Positions 1-9,337 of a stretch of DNA of 64,000 bases are shown piece after piece. Both the position numbers and the translations under genes were made by a program. The stretch is from Clostridiaceae bacterium. Its GTDB lineage: Bacteria; Bacillota; Clostridia; Lachnospirales; Lachnospiraceae. The stretch is taken from assembly GCA_902362725.1 (NCBI GenBank), contig CABIXM010000004.1, positions 96,581 to 160,580 on the forward strand, given 5' to 3'. Numbering within the stretch: position 1 is the first letter of the stretch; every line of letters starts with the position of its first letter. The notes below the pieces were generated by a model. It was not told the DNA's origin, did not search any database, and saw nothing but the letters and a program-made list of their open reading frames with translations.

Positions 1-2
1 GC

Positions 3-3000
3 CCCAACGGCAGCGGTAAGAGCAACGTGGCGGACGCAGTGCGCTGGGTCCTGGGCGAACAGCGTGTGAAGCAGCTGCGAGGCGGTACCATGCAGGACGT
101 CATTTTCGCGGGAACGGAGAACCGGCGGCCCTTAAGCTACGCCTATGTGGCCATTACGCTGGACAATTCAGACCATCAGCTGTCCATCGACTACGAAGAG
201 GTGACCGTATCGAGACGGCTTTACCGCTCCGGCGAGAGCGAGTACCTGATCAACGGCGCGGCCTGCCGCCTGAAAGACATTAACGAGCTGTTTTACGATA
301 CCGGTATCGGTAAAGAGGGCTATTCCATTATCGGACAGGGTCAGATCGACCGAATTTTAAGCAGTAAGCCCGAGGAGTCCAGGGAGCTCTTCGACGAGGC
401 CACCGGCATCGTGAAATTCAAGCGTCGGAAGAACACAGCCCAGAAGAAGCTGGAGGACGAGAAGCAGAACATCGTCCGTATCAACGACATCCTGGCGGAG
501 CTTGAAAAGCAGCTGGGGCCCCTGGAGAAGCAGTCCGCGGTGGCCCGGGAATATCTGAAGAAAAAAGAAGCATTAAAGCTTTACGATGTGAATATGTTTC
601 TTCTGGAGACCGGGCGTGTCCAGAGGGCTATTACAGAGCTTGAGACAAAGATCGGCGACGCGGATCGGGAGCTGAAAGAGACCACCGAACAGTATGAGAA
701 GATCAAAAAAGAGCATGCCCGCATCGAAGAAGAGTTAGAGGAACTGAACCGACGCCTGGATGAGACGAAGGAGGCTGCTTCCAGGGCAGGCCTTGGCCGC
801 CAGCAGCTGGAGGGTCAGATTGAAGTTCTGAAGGAGCAGATTCATTCAGTGCAGCAGGGCGGCGAGCAGCTGGAAGGCCGTCTGAAAAATATCGCGGCGG
901 ATATGAAAGAGCGTCAGGAAGCCAGAGAAAAACTGGCGGCAGAGCAGGCGGAGCTTGCGAAGCAGCTGGAGGCCGCGACGGCAGTCTCCACCGAGGCGGA
1001 CGCGCGTCTGCAGGAACTGCGGGCCCGGATCGAGGCGGAGAATACAGCCGCGGAGACCAGCAAGAACAGTATCATCAGCCTGTTAAATGAGCGGGCTTCC
1101 ACGAAGGGCCGTCTGCAGCGCTACGATGCCATGCAGGAGCAGGCCCAGATTCGGAGAACCGAGCTGAATCAGAAGCTGCTGCTGGCGAAAAGTAGTGAGG
1201 AAGAGCAGCGGGGACAGTACGAGGGATACCGAAAGGAACTGGAAGAGGTTTCCGGCCGGATTATTGAGCTGTCTGAAATCCAGCGGGAGAAAGAGGCCGA
1301 GGCCGAGAGCCTGCGCCGGGAGCTGGGGAAAAAGAATGAGGAGCTGGAGATTGGCCAGAGCGCCTTCCACCGGGAATCCTCCCGTCTGGAATCTTTGCGG
1401 AACATGGCCGAGCGCTACGACGGCTATGGCAACAGCATCCGGAAGATCATGGAGCAGAAAAAGAACGTCCCAGGTATCGAGGGCGTAGTCGCAGATCTTA
1501 TCAAGGTGGATCAGCGTTATGAGACCGCCGTCGAGACGGCTCTGGGCGGCAGCATCCAGAACATCGTCACAGAAAATGAGGAGACTGCCAAGCGGCTCAT
1601 CGAATATCTGAAAAAGAACCGTTTCGGCCGGGCCACCTTCCTGCCCCTGACCAGCGTGGGCGGAAGAGGCGGCTTTGCGAAGCCGGAGGCCCTGAAGGAA
1701 AAGGGAGCCATCGGCCTTGCAAGTACTCTGGTACGGGCGGATAAAAAATATGACCGGGTGGTACAGCATCTGCTGGGCCGGGTGCTGGTGGCGGAGCATA
1801 TCGACGATGCCATCCGCATTGCCCGCAAATACAACCATTCCATCTTTATCGTTACCCTGGAGGGCGAGTCTTTAAGCCCCGGAGGTTCCATGACCGGCGG
1901 AGCCTTCCGCAATTCCAGCAACCTGCTTGGCCGAAAGCGGGAGCTGACGGAGCTGGAAGAGAACGTACAGAAGCTGGAAGCGGATATCAGAGAGGCCCGT
2001 CTTCGGATCGAAGCCCTGCGGGAGCAGCGCCGGGCGCGCCGGACGGAGGCAGAAAGTCTGAACGCAGAGCTGCAGCAGTTGTATCTGAATCAGAATACGG
2101 CGAAAATGAATTCCGATCAGGCGAAAGCAAGACTGGATGAGATTATCGAGGGCTATTCCGGGCTTCGAAAGGAACTCTCAGAAATCGAGAAGCAGTTTGC
2201 GGACATCCGGGACAGCCGGGAAGCCATTTTCCGGGAGATTCGGGAATCTGAGGAGCAGGAAAAGCAGAATGAGGCCAGAATTGAGGCAGCCCAGATCGCT
2301 TTGACGGAACTGAAGCAGAAGGAGTCCGCGGGAATCAGTGAGAATGAAAGGGCGCACCTGAACCTGGCGGCTCTGACCCAGAAAGCAGGCTTCGTGGATG
2401 AGAACGCAGCCCGGATCGAGCGGGAACTGACTCGTCTCCATGCGGAGGAGCAGGAGATTCAGGAAAGCATGCAGAAGGGCGACGCGGACATCGAGGCCAA
2501 GAAAGAGGGCATCGGTGCATTGCAAAAGCAGATCGAAGCGATGATTGCGGAGAGTGAGCGCTTAAGCAGCGAGACTGCGGAGCTTGGCGGCAGGCGGGAG
2601 GCCCTGCTGACCGGCCAGAAGGACTTCTTCACCAGGCGGGAGGAGCTGTCTGAGAAGCAGACCCACCTGGATAAAGAAGTCTTCCGCCTGAACAGTCAGA
2701 GGGAAAAACTGGAAGAAACTGCGGATTCCCTGACGGACTACATGTGGGAGGAATACGAGCTGACTTATAATACAGCCCTTCCCATGAAAAAGGAAGAATA
2801 CACGGATCTGGCGGCATTGAAGAAGCAGACCAGCGTGCTGAAGGATGAGATCCGGAAGCTGGGCGACGTCAATGTGAACGCCATCGAGGATTATAAAAAT
2901 ATCTCGGAGCGGTATGAATTTATGAACACCCAGCGGAATGACCTGGTGAAGGCTGAGGAGACCCTGATGGGCATCATCGAAGAGCTGGATACGGGCATGC

Positions 3001-3470
3001 GCCGCCAGTTCGAGGAGCAGTTCGCCCGGATTCGGGTGGAGTTTGATAAGGCCTTCAAGGAACTGTTCGGCGGCGGAAAGGGAACCCTGGAACTGGATCC
3101 GGATGCGGATATGCTGGAGGCAGGCGTGCGGATTATCGCCCAGCCGCCCGGTAAGAAGCTGCAGAACATGATGCAGCTTTCCGGTGGCGAGAAGGCTCTG
3201 ACAGCCATCTCCCTGCTGTTCGCCATTCAGAACCTGAAGCCCTCGCCCTTCTGTCTGCTGGACGAGATTGAGGCGGCTCTGGATGATTCCAACGTAAATC
3301 GCTTCGCAAAATATCTTCATAAGTTGACAAAGAATACACAGTTTATTATTATTACACATAGGAAGGGAACCATGGAGTCCGCAGATCGTCTGTATGGTAT
3401 CACCATGCAGGAGAAGGGCGTCTCCACCCTGGTTTCCGTAAACCTGATTGAAGAGGAATTAGATGAATAG
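3..3470 (+). CDS. smc: Chromosome partition protein SMC (5-prime truncated)
   Basis: SMC forms the ring ATPase that condenses and segregates chromosomes together with ScpA and ScpB. The window opens inside the N-terminal Walker A loop (PNGSGKSN, bases 3-26), so roughly the first 30 residues are missing. Then come a long coiled coil, a central hinge (around bases 1450-1900, with the motif SLSPGGSMTGG), a second coiled coil, the ABC signature LSGGEKALTA (near 3180) and Walker B LLDEIEAALDD (near 3255). The 1,155 visible residues match a full-length SMC of about 1,185. It lies 21 bp upstream of ftsY, the usual smc-ftsY pairing in Firmicutes. Identification is secure; only the start is unseen. 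Confidence 0.97.
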   Translation, partial: PNGSGKSNVADAVRWVLGEQRVKQLRGGTMQDVIFAGTENRRPLSYAYVAITLDNSDHQLSIDYEEVTVSRRLYRSGESEYLINGAACRLKDINELFYDTGIGKEGYSIIGQGQIDRILSSKPEESRELFDEATGIVKFKRRKNTAQKKLEDEKQNIVRINDILAELEKQLGPLEKQSAVAREYLKKKEALKLYDVNMFLLETGRVQRAITELETKIGDADRELKETTEQYEKIKKEHARIEEELEELNRRLDETKEAASRAGLGRQQLEGQIEVLKEQIHSVQQGGEQLEGRLKNIAADMKERQEAREKLAAEQAELAKQLEAATAVSTEADARLQELRARIEAENTAAETSKNSIISLLNERASTKGRLQRYDAMQEQAQIRRTELNQKLLLAKSSEEEQRGQYEGYRKELEEVSGRIIELSEIQREKEAEAESLRRELGKKNEELEIGQSAFHRESSRLESLRNMAERYDGYGNSIRKIMEQKKNVPGIEGVVADLIKVDQRYETAVETALGGSIQNIVTENEETAKRLIEYLKKNRFGRATFLPLTSVGGRGGFAKPEALKEKGAIGLASTLVRADKKYDRVVQHLLGRVLVAEHIDDAIRIARKYNHSIFIVTLEGESLSPGGSMTGGAFRNSSNLLGRKRELTELEENVQKLEADIREARLRIEALREQRRARRTEAESLNAELQQLYLNQNTAKMNSDQAKARLDEIIEGYSGLRKELSEIEKQFADIRDSREAIFREIRESEEQEKQNEARIEAAQIALTELKQKESAGISENERAHLNLAALTQKAGFVDENAARIERELTRLHAEEQEIQESMQKGDADIEAKKEGIGALQKQIEAMIAESERLSSETAELGGRREALLTGQKDFFTRREELSEKQTHLDKEVFRLNSQREKLEETADSLTDYMWEEYELTYNTALPMKKEEYTDLAALKKQTSVLKDEIRKLGDVNVNAIEDYKNISERYEFMNTQRNDLVKAEETLMGIIEELDTGMRRQFEEQFARIRVEFDKAFKELFGGGKGTLELDPDADMLEAGVRIIAQPPGKKLQNMMQLSGGEKALTAISLLFAIQNLKPSPFCLLDEIEAALDDSNVNRFAKYLHKLTKNTQFIIITHRKGTMESADRLYGITMQEKGVSTLVSVNLIEEELDE

Positions 3471-3491
3471 TTAAATTCAGGGGGAAATGAA

Positions 3492-4430
3492 ATGTCTGAG
3501 GAGAAAAAAGGTTTTTTCAGCCGGCTGGTCTCCGGTCTTGCCAAGACCAGAGCGAACATCGCGGCCGGTATTGACAGTATTTTCAGCGGGTATTCCGCGA
3601 TTGACGACGATTTCTATGAGGAAATCGAGGAGATCCTGATTATGGGCGACATCGGCATCAACGCCACCAACGCCATTCTGGAAGATTTGAAGCAGAAGGT
3701 AAAGGAGCAGCACATCAAGGATCCCTCCCAGTGCAAGGAGCTTCTGATCAACAGCATCCGGGAGCAGATGCGGGTGGGCGAGGTGGCTTACCGTTTCGAG
3801 CAGGAGAAGTCCGTGGTGCTGGTCATCGGCGTCAACGGCGTGGGCAAAACCACATCCGTGGGCAAGCTTGCAGGCAAGCTCAAAGATCAGGGCAAAAAGG
3901 TCATTCTGGCGGCGGCAGATACCTTCCGCGCAGCAGCAGGCGAGCAGCTCACCGAGTGGGCGAACCGGGCCGGCGTGGAGATCATCGGCGGCAGCGAGGG
4001 CGCGGATCCGGCTTCCGTAGTCTACGACGCGGTCTGCGCGGCAAAAGCAAGACATGCGGACGTATTGCTCTGCGATACGGCAGGACGCCTTCATAATAAG
4101 AAAAATCTGATGGAGGAGCTTCGGAAAATCAACCGGATTATCGACCGGGAGTACCCGGACGCCTTCCGTGAGACCCTGGTCGTCCTGGACGGCACCACCG
4201 GACAGAACGCCCTGGAGCAGGCCCGCCAGTTCAAGGAGGTCTGCGACATCACCGGCATCATTCTTACAAAGCTGGACGGCACAGCCAAGGGTGGTATTGC
4301 GGTGGCAATCCAGTCCGAGCTTGGTATCCCGGTGAAATACATCGGCGTGGGTGAGAGCATCGAAGATCTGCAGAAGTTCGACGCGGATGAATTTGTGAAT
4401 GCCCTGTTCCATCAGGAAAGTAATGACTGA
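3492..4430 (+). CDS. ftsY: Signal recognition particle receptor FtsY
   Basis: FtsY is the membrane-associated GTPase that docks SRP-ribosome complexes at the Sec translocon. The 312 residues hold a short N-terminal segment and the NG GTPase domain: P-loop GVNGVGKTTSVGKLA (about residue 112), DTAGR (about 196) and TKLDGTAKGG (about 257). The long acidic A domain of the E. coli protein is absent, as in most Firmicutes. The ATG follows GGGGGAAATGAA. It is probably cotranscribed with smc; the partner GTPase Ffh is encoded about 2.3 kb downstream. Confidence 0.97.
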   Translation: MSEEKKGFFSRLVSGLAKTRANIAAGIDSIFSGYSAIDDDFYEEIEEILIMGDIGINATNAILEDLKQKVKEQHIKDPSQCKELLINSIREQMRVGEVAYRFEQEKSVVLVIGVNGVGKTTSVGKLAGKLKDQGKKVILAAADTFRAAAGEQLTEWANRAGVEIIGGSEGADPASVVYDAVCAAKARHADVLLCDTAGRLHNKKNLMEELRKINRIIDREYPDAFRETLVVLDGTTGQNALEQARQFKEVCDITGIILTKLDGTAKGGIAVAIQSELGIPVKYIGVGESIEDLQKFDADEFVNALFHQESND

Positions 4431-4467
4431 CAAAATTTGTAAATACATAATATAAGAGGAGAAAAAC

Positions 4468-5679
4468 ATGCTTACACTGGAAAAATTTGAAGAAGCCTCA
4501 GAGGTGGTAAAAAAAGTAGCGATTGAGACCAAACTGTTATACAGCCCATATTTCAGCGAAAAGACCGGGAACAAGGTATACCTGAAGCCTGAGAACATGC
4601 AGGTAACCGGCGCCTACAAGATTCGCGGTGCTTACTACAAGATCAGTACCTTAAGCGACGAGGAGCGTGCCAAGGGACTGATTACCGCGTCCGCCGGAAA
4701 TCACGCCCAGGGCGTGGCTTATGCGGCAAAGGCTTACGGCGTGAAAGCAGTGATCGTTATGCCAACCACCACACCGCTGATGAAGGTGGAGCGCACCAAG
4801 AGTTATGGCGCGGAGGTTGTGCTGTACGGAGACGTATATGATGAGGCGTGTGAGTATGCCTATAAGCTGGCCGAGGAGCACGGCTATACCTTTATCCATC
4901 CCTTCGACGATCTGGCGGTAGCCACTGGCCAGGGAACCATCGCCATGGAGATTGTGAAGGAGCTTCCGCTGGTAGACTACATTCTGGTGCCTATCGGAGG
5001 AGGCGGACTTTCCACCGGCGTCTCCACCCTGGTGAAGCTGTTGAACCCCAATATTAAGGTTATTGGCGTGGAGCCCGCAGGAGCGAACTGCATGCAGGAA
5101 TCCCTGAAGAATAAAAAGGTGACCACACTTCCGACGGTCAGCACCATTGCCGACGGTACTGCGGTTAAGACGCCGGGAACCAAGATCTTCCCGTATATCC
5201 AGAAGAATCTGGATGATATCATCACTGTCACCGACGACGAGCTCATTGGCGCGTTCCTGGATATCGTGGAGAATCACAAGATGGTAGTGGAGAACTCCGG
5301 TCTTCTGACCGTAGCGGCCCTGAACCATCTGAACGTAAAGGGCAAGAAGATTGTCTCCATTTTAAGCGGCGGCAACATGGATATCATTACCATGTCCTCC
5401 ATGGTACAGTTCGGCCTGATCCAGAGAGATCGGATTTTCACCGTATCCACCATGCTTCCGGACAAGCCCGGAGAGATGGTCAAGATCTCCCAGGTCATCG
5501 CCGACGAGAACGGCAATATCGTCAAACTGGATCACAATCAGTTCATCGGTACCAACCGAAACGAGGGCGTGGAGCTTCGTATTACCATCGAAGCCTTCGG
5601 CACCGAGCACAAGAACCGCATCGTTAAGAAGCTGGACGAGGCAGGATTCAGACCGCGTCTTGTAAAGATCAATCTGTAA
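4468..5679 (+). CDS. ilvA: Threonine ammonia-lyase (threonine dehydratase)
   Basis: A PLP enzyme that deaminates L-threonine to 2-oxobutanoate, the first step toward isoleucine or of threonine catabolism. The 403 residues begin with the fold-type II PLP-lysine motif GAYKIRGAYYK (about residue 50). The glycine-rich phosphate loop is near GGGGLSTG (about residue 173). A single C-terminal ACT domain occupies about residues 330-403. This length and single ACT domain match the short TdcB/Clostridia type rather than the 510-residue E. coli IlvA. It is preceded by AGAGGAGAAAAAC. ilvN and ilvC lie 25 kb away, so a branched-chain role is possible but not shown by linkage. Confidence 0.93.
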   Translation: MLTLEKFEEASEVVKKVAIETKLLYSPYFSEKTGNKVYLKPENMQVTGAYKIRGAYYKISTLSDEERAKGLITASAGNHAQGVAYAAKAYGVKAVIVMPTTTPLMKVERTKSYGAEVVLYGDVYDEACEYAYKLAEEHGYTFIHPFDDLAVATGQGTIAMEIVKELPLVDYILVPIGGGGLSTGVSTLVKLLNPNIKVIGVEPAGANCMQESLKNKKVTTLPTVSTIADGTAVKTPGTKIFPYIQKNLDDIITVTDDELIGAFLDIVENHKMVVENSGLLTVAALNHLNVKGKKIVSILSGGNMDIITMSSMVQFGLIQRDRIFTVSTMLPDKPGEMVKISQVIADENGNIVKLDHNQFIGTNRNEGVELRITIEAFGTEHKNRIVKKLDEAGFRPRLVKINL

Positions 5680-5694
5680 AAAGCAGGGGTAACT

Positions 5695-6273
5695 ATGGGA
5701 TTACTGGAACTTCTTATCCTTGCGGTAGGCCTGTCCATGGACGCCTTCGCCGTATCGGTCTGTAAGGGCTTAAGCGTTCCCCGGGCAGGCGCCGGGGAAT
5801 GCTGTATCGCAGGCGTCTGGTTCGGCGGCTTCCAGGCGCTGATGCCGCTTCTGGGCTATCTGCTGGGCAGTCAGTTTAAGGATTACATCACCAGCGTCGA
5901 TCACTGGATTGCCTTTGTGTTGATTCTCATCATCGGTGTCAATATGATTCGGGAGGCCCAGGGAAAAGAAGAGGACGCGGAGGTCTGTCCGAAGGAAGAG
6001 AATCCGTTTGCATTCAAAACCATGCTGATGCTGGCGGTAGCCACCAGTATTGACGCCCTGGCCGTGGGAATCACCCTGGCCTTTTTAAATGTGGCGCTGA
6101 TTCCTTCCGTAACATTTATCGGTGTAACAACTTTTGTGATTTCCGCCATCGGTATTCGTATCGGCAATCTCTTCGGTATGAAGTACAAATCCAGAGCTGA
6201 ATTCGCGGGCGGCGTGATTCTCATCTGTATCGGCCTGAAGATTCTGCTGGAGCACCTGGGCATTCTGGGATAA
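5695..6273 (+). CDS. mntP: Manganese efflux pump MntP
   Basis: A 192-residue integral membrane protein of the MntP (YebN/DUF204) family that exports Mn(II). The two-fold internal repeat typical of the family is visible: LSMDAFAVSVCKG near residue 14 and TSIDALAVGI near residue 116, each carrying the membrane-embedded Asp. About six hydrophobic segments can be counted. It starts 15 bp after the ilvA stop and is probably in the same transcript. Its stop overlaps the A-run of a dispersed repeat element. No yybP-ykoY manganese riboswitch was recognised upstream, which is expected because the gene is internal to a transcript. Confidence 0.9.
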   Translation: MGLLELLILAVGLSMDAFAVSVCKGLSVPRAGAGECCIAGVWFGGFQALMPLLGYLLGSQFKDYITSVDHWIAFVLILIIGVNMIREAQGKEEDAEVCPKEENPFAFKTMLMLAVATSIDALAVGITLAFLNVALIPSVTFIGVTTFVISAIGIRIGNLFGMKYKSRAEFAGGVILICIGLKILLEHLGILG

Positions 6274-6361
6274 AAAAGAATGTGCCATTGGCACATTCTC
6301 GCGCCGAGGCGCGGTTGCCTTAGCGACATGATTCCATTCCGCCGCAGTGTGATAATTTTTT
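6272..6361 (-). repeat. Dispersed ~90-bp structured repeat, copy 1
   Basis: Read on the minus strand, this segment matches copy 2 at 18303-18394 over nearly its whole length. Both contain an A-rich start, TTATC, CACTGCGGCGGA, ATGTCGCT, a variable GC-rich hairpin, and then the stem AGAATGTGCC-AAT-GGCACATTCT followed by a T-run. The two copies are in opposite orientation. In this copy the terminal stem is at 6277-6299, and a second stem CGCGCC/GGCGCG lies at about 6300-6313. Each end carries a run of A or T, so it could stop transcription in either direction. Confidence 0.7.
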
Positions 6362-6385
6362 AAAGATTTTGTCAAGAAAAAATAC

Positions 6386-6414
6386 TTGACAATAAGGCTC
6401 CGATTGTGTATGAT
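6386..6414 (+). promoter_or_regulatory. SigA-type promoter of the ylxM-ffh operon
   Basis: TTGACA at 6386-6391 and TATGAT at 6409-6414 are separated by 17 bp. Transcription would start near 6421, about 14 bp before the ylxM ATG. Confidence 0.8.
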
Positions 6415-6434
6415 AAGTCAGGCAGGTGAGAAGT

Positions 6435-6767
6435 ATGGATAAAATTCTGGAGCAGACGCTGCTGTATGATTTTTACGGAGAACTGCTGACGGATCATCAG
6501 AAGCAGATTTACGAGGACGTGGTGCTGAACGATTATTCCTTCAGCGAGGTGGCAGAAGAAAAGGGTATCAGCCGTCAGGGCGTGCATGATCTGATTAAGC
6601 GGTGCAATAAGATTCTGCAGGAATACGAGTCGAAGCTTCACCTGGTTGAGAAGTTTGTAACCATCAAAGAGCAGATCGAAGAGATGGAAAAGTCCTTAAG
6701 GGAGACCGAAGAACCGGACAAGGAAGCTCTTGTACGGCAGCTAAACGGGATATTGGAGAATTTATAG
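6435..6767 (+). CDS. ylxM: YlxM-family DNA-binding protein (UPF0122)
   Basis: A 110-residue helix-turn-helix protein resembling sigma factor region 4 (motif SFSEVAEEKGISRQGVHDLI at about residues 36-55), followed by a charged coiled-coil tail. In Firmicutes and streptococci ylxM is almost always just upstream of ffh and modulates the SRP pathway. ATG 6435 is chosen because AGGTGAG precedes it with good spacing; the in-frame GTG at 6426 lies inside that ribosome binding site. The stop is directly adjacent to the ffh ATG (6768), which indicates translational coupling. Confidence 0.92.
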   Translation: MDKILEQTLLYDFYGELLTDHQKQIYEDVVLNDYSFSEVAEEKGISRQGVHDLIKRCNKILQEYESKLHLVEKFVTIKEQIEEMEKSLRETEEPDKEALVRQLNGILENL

Positions 6768-8120
6768 ATGGCATTTGAAAGTTTATCTGATAAATTACAG
6801 AATGTATTTAAGAACCTGCGGGGCAAGGGACGTCTTTCCGAGGCGGATGTAAAAGCATCCTTAAAGGAAGTCAAGATGGCTCTTCTGGAAGCAGACGTAA
6901 GCTTTAAGGTCGTAAAGCAGTTTATCAAGTCCGTAGAGGAGCGCGCCATCGGCGCGGATGTGATGAACAGCCTGACGCCGGGACAGCAGGTGGTGAAGAT
7001 TGTCCACGAGGAACTGATTTCTCTGATGGGCAGCGAGACCACGGAGCTGAAGCTGAAGAACCCCAGTGATGTGACCGTCCTCATGATGATGGGTCTTCAG
7101 GGAGCCGGTAAGACCACCACGGCGGCCAAGCTGGCAGGAAAGCTGAAGAGCAAGGGCCGTAAGGTATTGCTGGTAGCCTGCGACGTTTACCGACCGGCAG
7201 CGATCAAGCAGCTGCAGGTCAACGGCGAGAAGCAGGGTGTCGAGGTATTTACCATGGGCGAGAATCAGAAGCCGGTAAATATCGCCAAGGGCGCTTATGA
7301 GTACGCCAGGAAAAACAACTTTAACGTGGTCATTCTCGATACGGCAGGCCGACTGCATGTGGACGAGGACATGATGGAGGAGCTGCAGCAGATCAAAGAA
7401 AATCTGCATGTGGATCAGGCTCTTCTGACTGTAGACGCCATGACCGGACAGGACGCTGTGAATGTGGCGACCGTGTTCAACGATAAGATTGGCATCGACG
7501 GCGTGATTTTAACGAAGCTGGATGGCGATACCAGAGGCGGAGCGGCCCTGTCTGTCAAGGCAGTGACCGGAAAGCCGATTTTATATATAGGTATGGGCGA
7601 GAAGCTGTCGGATCTGGAGCAGTTTTATCCGGACCGTATGGCGTCCCGTATCCTCGGAATGGGCGATGTGCTGACCCTGATTGAGAAGGCACAGGAGACC
7701 GTAGACGAGGAAAAAGCCAAGGCCATGACGCAGAAGCTGAAGAAAGCGCAGTTTGGCTTTGACGATTATCTGGAGAGTATGAACCAGATGAAAAAAATGG
7801 GAGGCCTTTCCAGTGTGCTGGCTATGATGCCGGGTCTGGGAAGCCAGATGAAGGACATTGAAAATGCCATCGACGAGAAGAAGATGGCGCGCACTGAGGC
7901 GATTATTCTTTCGATGACGCCGAAGGAGCGGTCCAATCCCGAGATTCTGAACCCCTCAAGAAAGCACCGTATCGCCAGAGGCGCCGGTGTGGACATTGCG
8001 GAGGTCAACCGCCTGGTGAAGCAGTTCGAGCAGATGCGTAAGATGATGAAGCAGATGCCCGGCATGATGGGAATGGGCGGCAAACGTGGTAAAAAGGGAC
8101 GTATGCGTTTTCCTTTTTAA
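6768..8120 (+). CDS. ffh: Signal recognition particle protein Ffh (SRP54)
   Basis: The GTPase subunit of SRP that binds signal sequences emerging from the ribosome. The 450 residues include the NG domain with GLQGAGKTTTAAKLA (about residue 107), DTAGRLHVDEDMM (about 190) and TKLDGDTRGG (about 247). The methionine-rich M domain ends in MPGMMGMGGKRGKKGR, typical of SRP54. It directly follows ylxM and precedes rpsP, the classical ylxM-ffh-rpsP-khpA-rimM-trmD-rplS order of Firmicutes. Confidence 0.98.
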   Translation: MAFESLSDKLQNVFKNLRGKGRLSEADVKASLKEVKMALLEADVSFKVVKQFIKSVEERAIGADVMNSLTPGQQVVKIVHEELISLMGSETTELKLKNPSDVTVLMMMGLQGAGKTTTAAKLAGKLKSKGRKVLLVACDVYRPAAIKQLQVNGEKQGVEVFTMGENQKPVNIAKGAYEYARKNNFNVVILDTAGRLHVDEDMMEELQQIKENLHVDQALLTVDAMTGQDAVNVATVFNDKIGIDGVILTKLDGDTRGGAALSVKAVTGKPILYIGMGEKLSDLEQFYPDRMASRILGMGDVLTLIEKAQETVDEEKAKAMTQKLKKAQFGFDDYLESMNQMKKMGGLSSVLAMMPGLGSQMKDIENAIDEKKMARTEAIILSMTPKERSNPEILNPSRKHRIARGAGVDIAEVNRLVKQFEQMRKMMKQMPGMMGMGGKRGKKGRMRFPF

Positions 8121-8168
8121 ATAAATAAAAATACTATATTAACAGCAGAAAATGCGGAGGTGAAACAA

Positions 8169-8414
8169 ATGGCAGTAAAGATTAGATTAAGAAGAATGGG
8201 TCAGAAGAAAGCTCCTTTCTATAGAATTATCGTAGCAGATTCCAGATCCCCGAGAGACGGTCGTTTTATCGAGGAGATCGGAACTTACGATCCGAGCACA
8301 GATCCGAGTACTTTCAAGGTAGACGTTGAGGCAGCTAAGAAGTGGCTTGCAAACGGCGCTCAGCCGACTGAGATGGTAGGCAAGATCCTGAAGGCAGCAG
8401 GCGTAGAGAAATAA
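8169..8414 (+). CDS. rpsP: 30S ribosomal protein S16
   Basis: An 81-residue protein matching bS16 throughout ([20 protein letters not shown] at the start, [18 protein letters not shown] after it). The ATG at 8169 follows GGAGGTGAAACAA; an in-frame GTG at 8160 lies within that ribosome binding site and is rejected. It assembles into the 30S platform. Confidence 0.97.
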   Translation: MAVKIRLRRMGQKKAPFYRIIVADSRSPRDGRFIEEIGTYDPSTDPSTFKVDVEAAKKWLANGAQPTEMVGKILKAAGVEK

Positions 8415-8473
8415 TCGTAATGATTCAGTACAGCCCGAAGCACTAGCTGCTGAGGAAACAATCGAGGTATCTG

Positions 8474-8704
8474 ATGAAAGAATTAGTAGAAGTGATTGCA
8501 AAATCACTGGTGGAGCATCCGGATGAGGTTGTCGTTACGGAGACAGAGAATGAGAAAACCATTCTGGTCGAGCTCCGCGTAGCGCCTTCTGATATGGGTA
8601 AGGTAATCGGCAAACAGGGCCGAATTGCCAAGGCCATTCGCAGCGTTGTCAAGGCAGCGTCATCTAAGGAAGAGAAAAAAGTAGTTGTGGAGATTCTTCA
8701 GTAG
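8474..8704 (+). CDS. khpA: KH-domain RNA-binding protein KhpA (YlqC)
   Basis: A 76-residue single KH-domain protein with the GxxG loop IGKQGRIAKAIR at about residues 38-49. KhpA partners with KhpB/EloR to bind RNA and influence cell elongation in Firmicutes. Its position between rpsP and rimM is conserved. It is preceded by GAGGTATCTG. Confidence 0.93.
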   Translation: MKELVEVIAKSLVEHPDEVVVTETENEKTILVELRVAPSDMGKVIGKQGRIAKAIRSVVKAASSKEEKKVVVEILQ

Positions 8705-8719
8705 AATTCCGCACAGACG

Positions 8720-8747
8720 GCGGGTGGAGACACCCGCTGTTCTTTTA
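8720..8747 (+). terminator. Hairpin with U-rich tail after khpA
   Basis: GCGGGTG (8720-8726) pairs with CACCCGC (8731-8737) around GAGA and is followed by TGTTCTTTTA. It could be an intrinsic terminator between khpA and rimM. The tail is also the left arm of the next hairpin (8742-8772), so the two structures may compete. Confidence 0.5.
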
Positions 8748-8799
8748 TACAATAGTTCCTATTGTATAAAAGGCGGAGAATCCTGCAAGGCAGGATTCT
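8742..8799 (+). promoter_or_regulatory. Two perfect hairpins in the rimM leader
   Basis: CTTTTATACAATAG (8742-8755) is perfectly complementary to 8759-8772 with a 3-nt loop. AGAATCCTGC (8777-8786) is perfectly complementary to 8790-8799 with the loop AAG. Both lie within the 126 bp between khpA and rimM, after the hairpin at 8720. The function is unknown; a leader that tunes rimM-trmD expression is an inference. Confidence 0.5.
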
Positions 8800-8830
8800 A
8801 TTATCAATGAGTGAAAAGGGAGGAAACACA

Positions 8831-9337
8831 ATGGAACAGTATCTGCGTGTAGGCGTCATCGCATCCACACACGGCCTGAAGGGCGAGGTAAAGGTATTTC
8901 CCACCACTGATGATCCGGAGCGTTTCCGGAAGCTGAAAAAGATATATCTGGATACGGGAAAAGAGTATAAGGAGCTTCAGGTTGCCGGTGTAAAGTTTTT
9001 TAAGAATCAGGTGATTCTGAAATTTAAGGAATTCCAGGATATCAACGAGGTAGAAAAATACAGAGGAAAAGATCTCTTGATCGATAGAGAGCAGGCGGTC
9101 CCGCTTGCGGAGAATGAAAACTTCATCGTGGATCTGATTGATATGGACGTATACGATGAGGAGGAGAAGCGTCTGGGCACGCTGACAGATGTGCTGCAGA
9201 CCGGCGCCAACGACGTCTATGTGGTGGAGACCGAAGAAGGAAAGGAAATCCTGCTTCCGGCCATTCCCTCCTGTATTCTTACGGTGGACGTGGAGAACGC
9301 AAGGATGGTTGTGCGGATTCCGGAGGGCCTTCTGTGA
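8831..9337 (+). CDS. rimM: 16S rRNA processing protein RimM
   Basis: A 168-residue protein with an N-terminal RimM beta-barrel ([21 protein letters not shown]) and a C-terminal PRC-barrel (about residues 95-168, ending in [19 protein letters not shown]). It helps 30S head maturation and binds S19. ATG 8831 follows GGGAGGAAACACA; an upstream in-frame extension would run through the leader hairpins and is rejected. The stop overlaps the trmD start (TGATG). Confidence 0.95.
   Translation: MEQYLRVGVIASTHGLKGEVKVFPTTDDPERFRKLKKIYLDTGKEYKELQVAGVKFFKNQVILKFKEFQDINEVEKYRGKDLLIDREQAVPLAENENFIVDLIDMDVYDEEEKRLGTLTDVLQTGANDVYVVETEEGKEILLPAIPSCILTVDVENARMVVRIPEGLL

Noticed and set aside
4427..4456. Promoter between ftsY and ilvA (CTGACA, TATAAG)
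   Set aside because: Transcription would start at or beyond the ribosome binding site, leaving no usable leader.
8160..8168. GTG start for rpsP
   Set aside because: It lies within the GGAGGTG ribosome binding site; ATG 8169 gives the standard S16 N-terminus.
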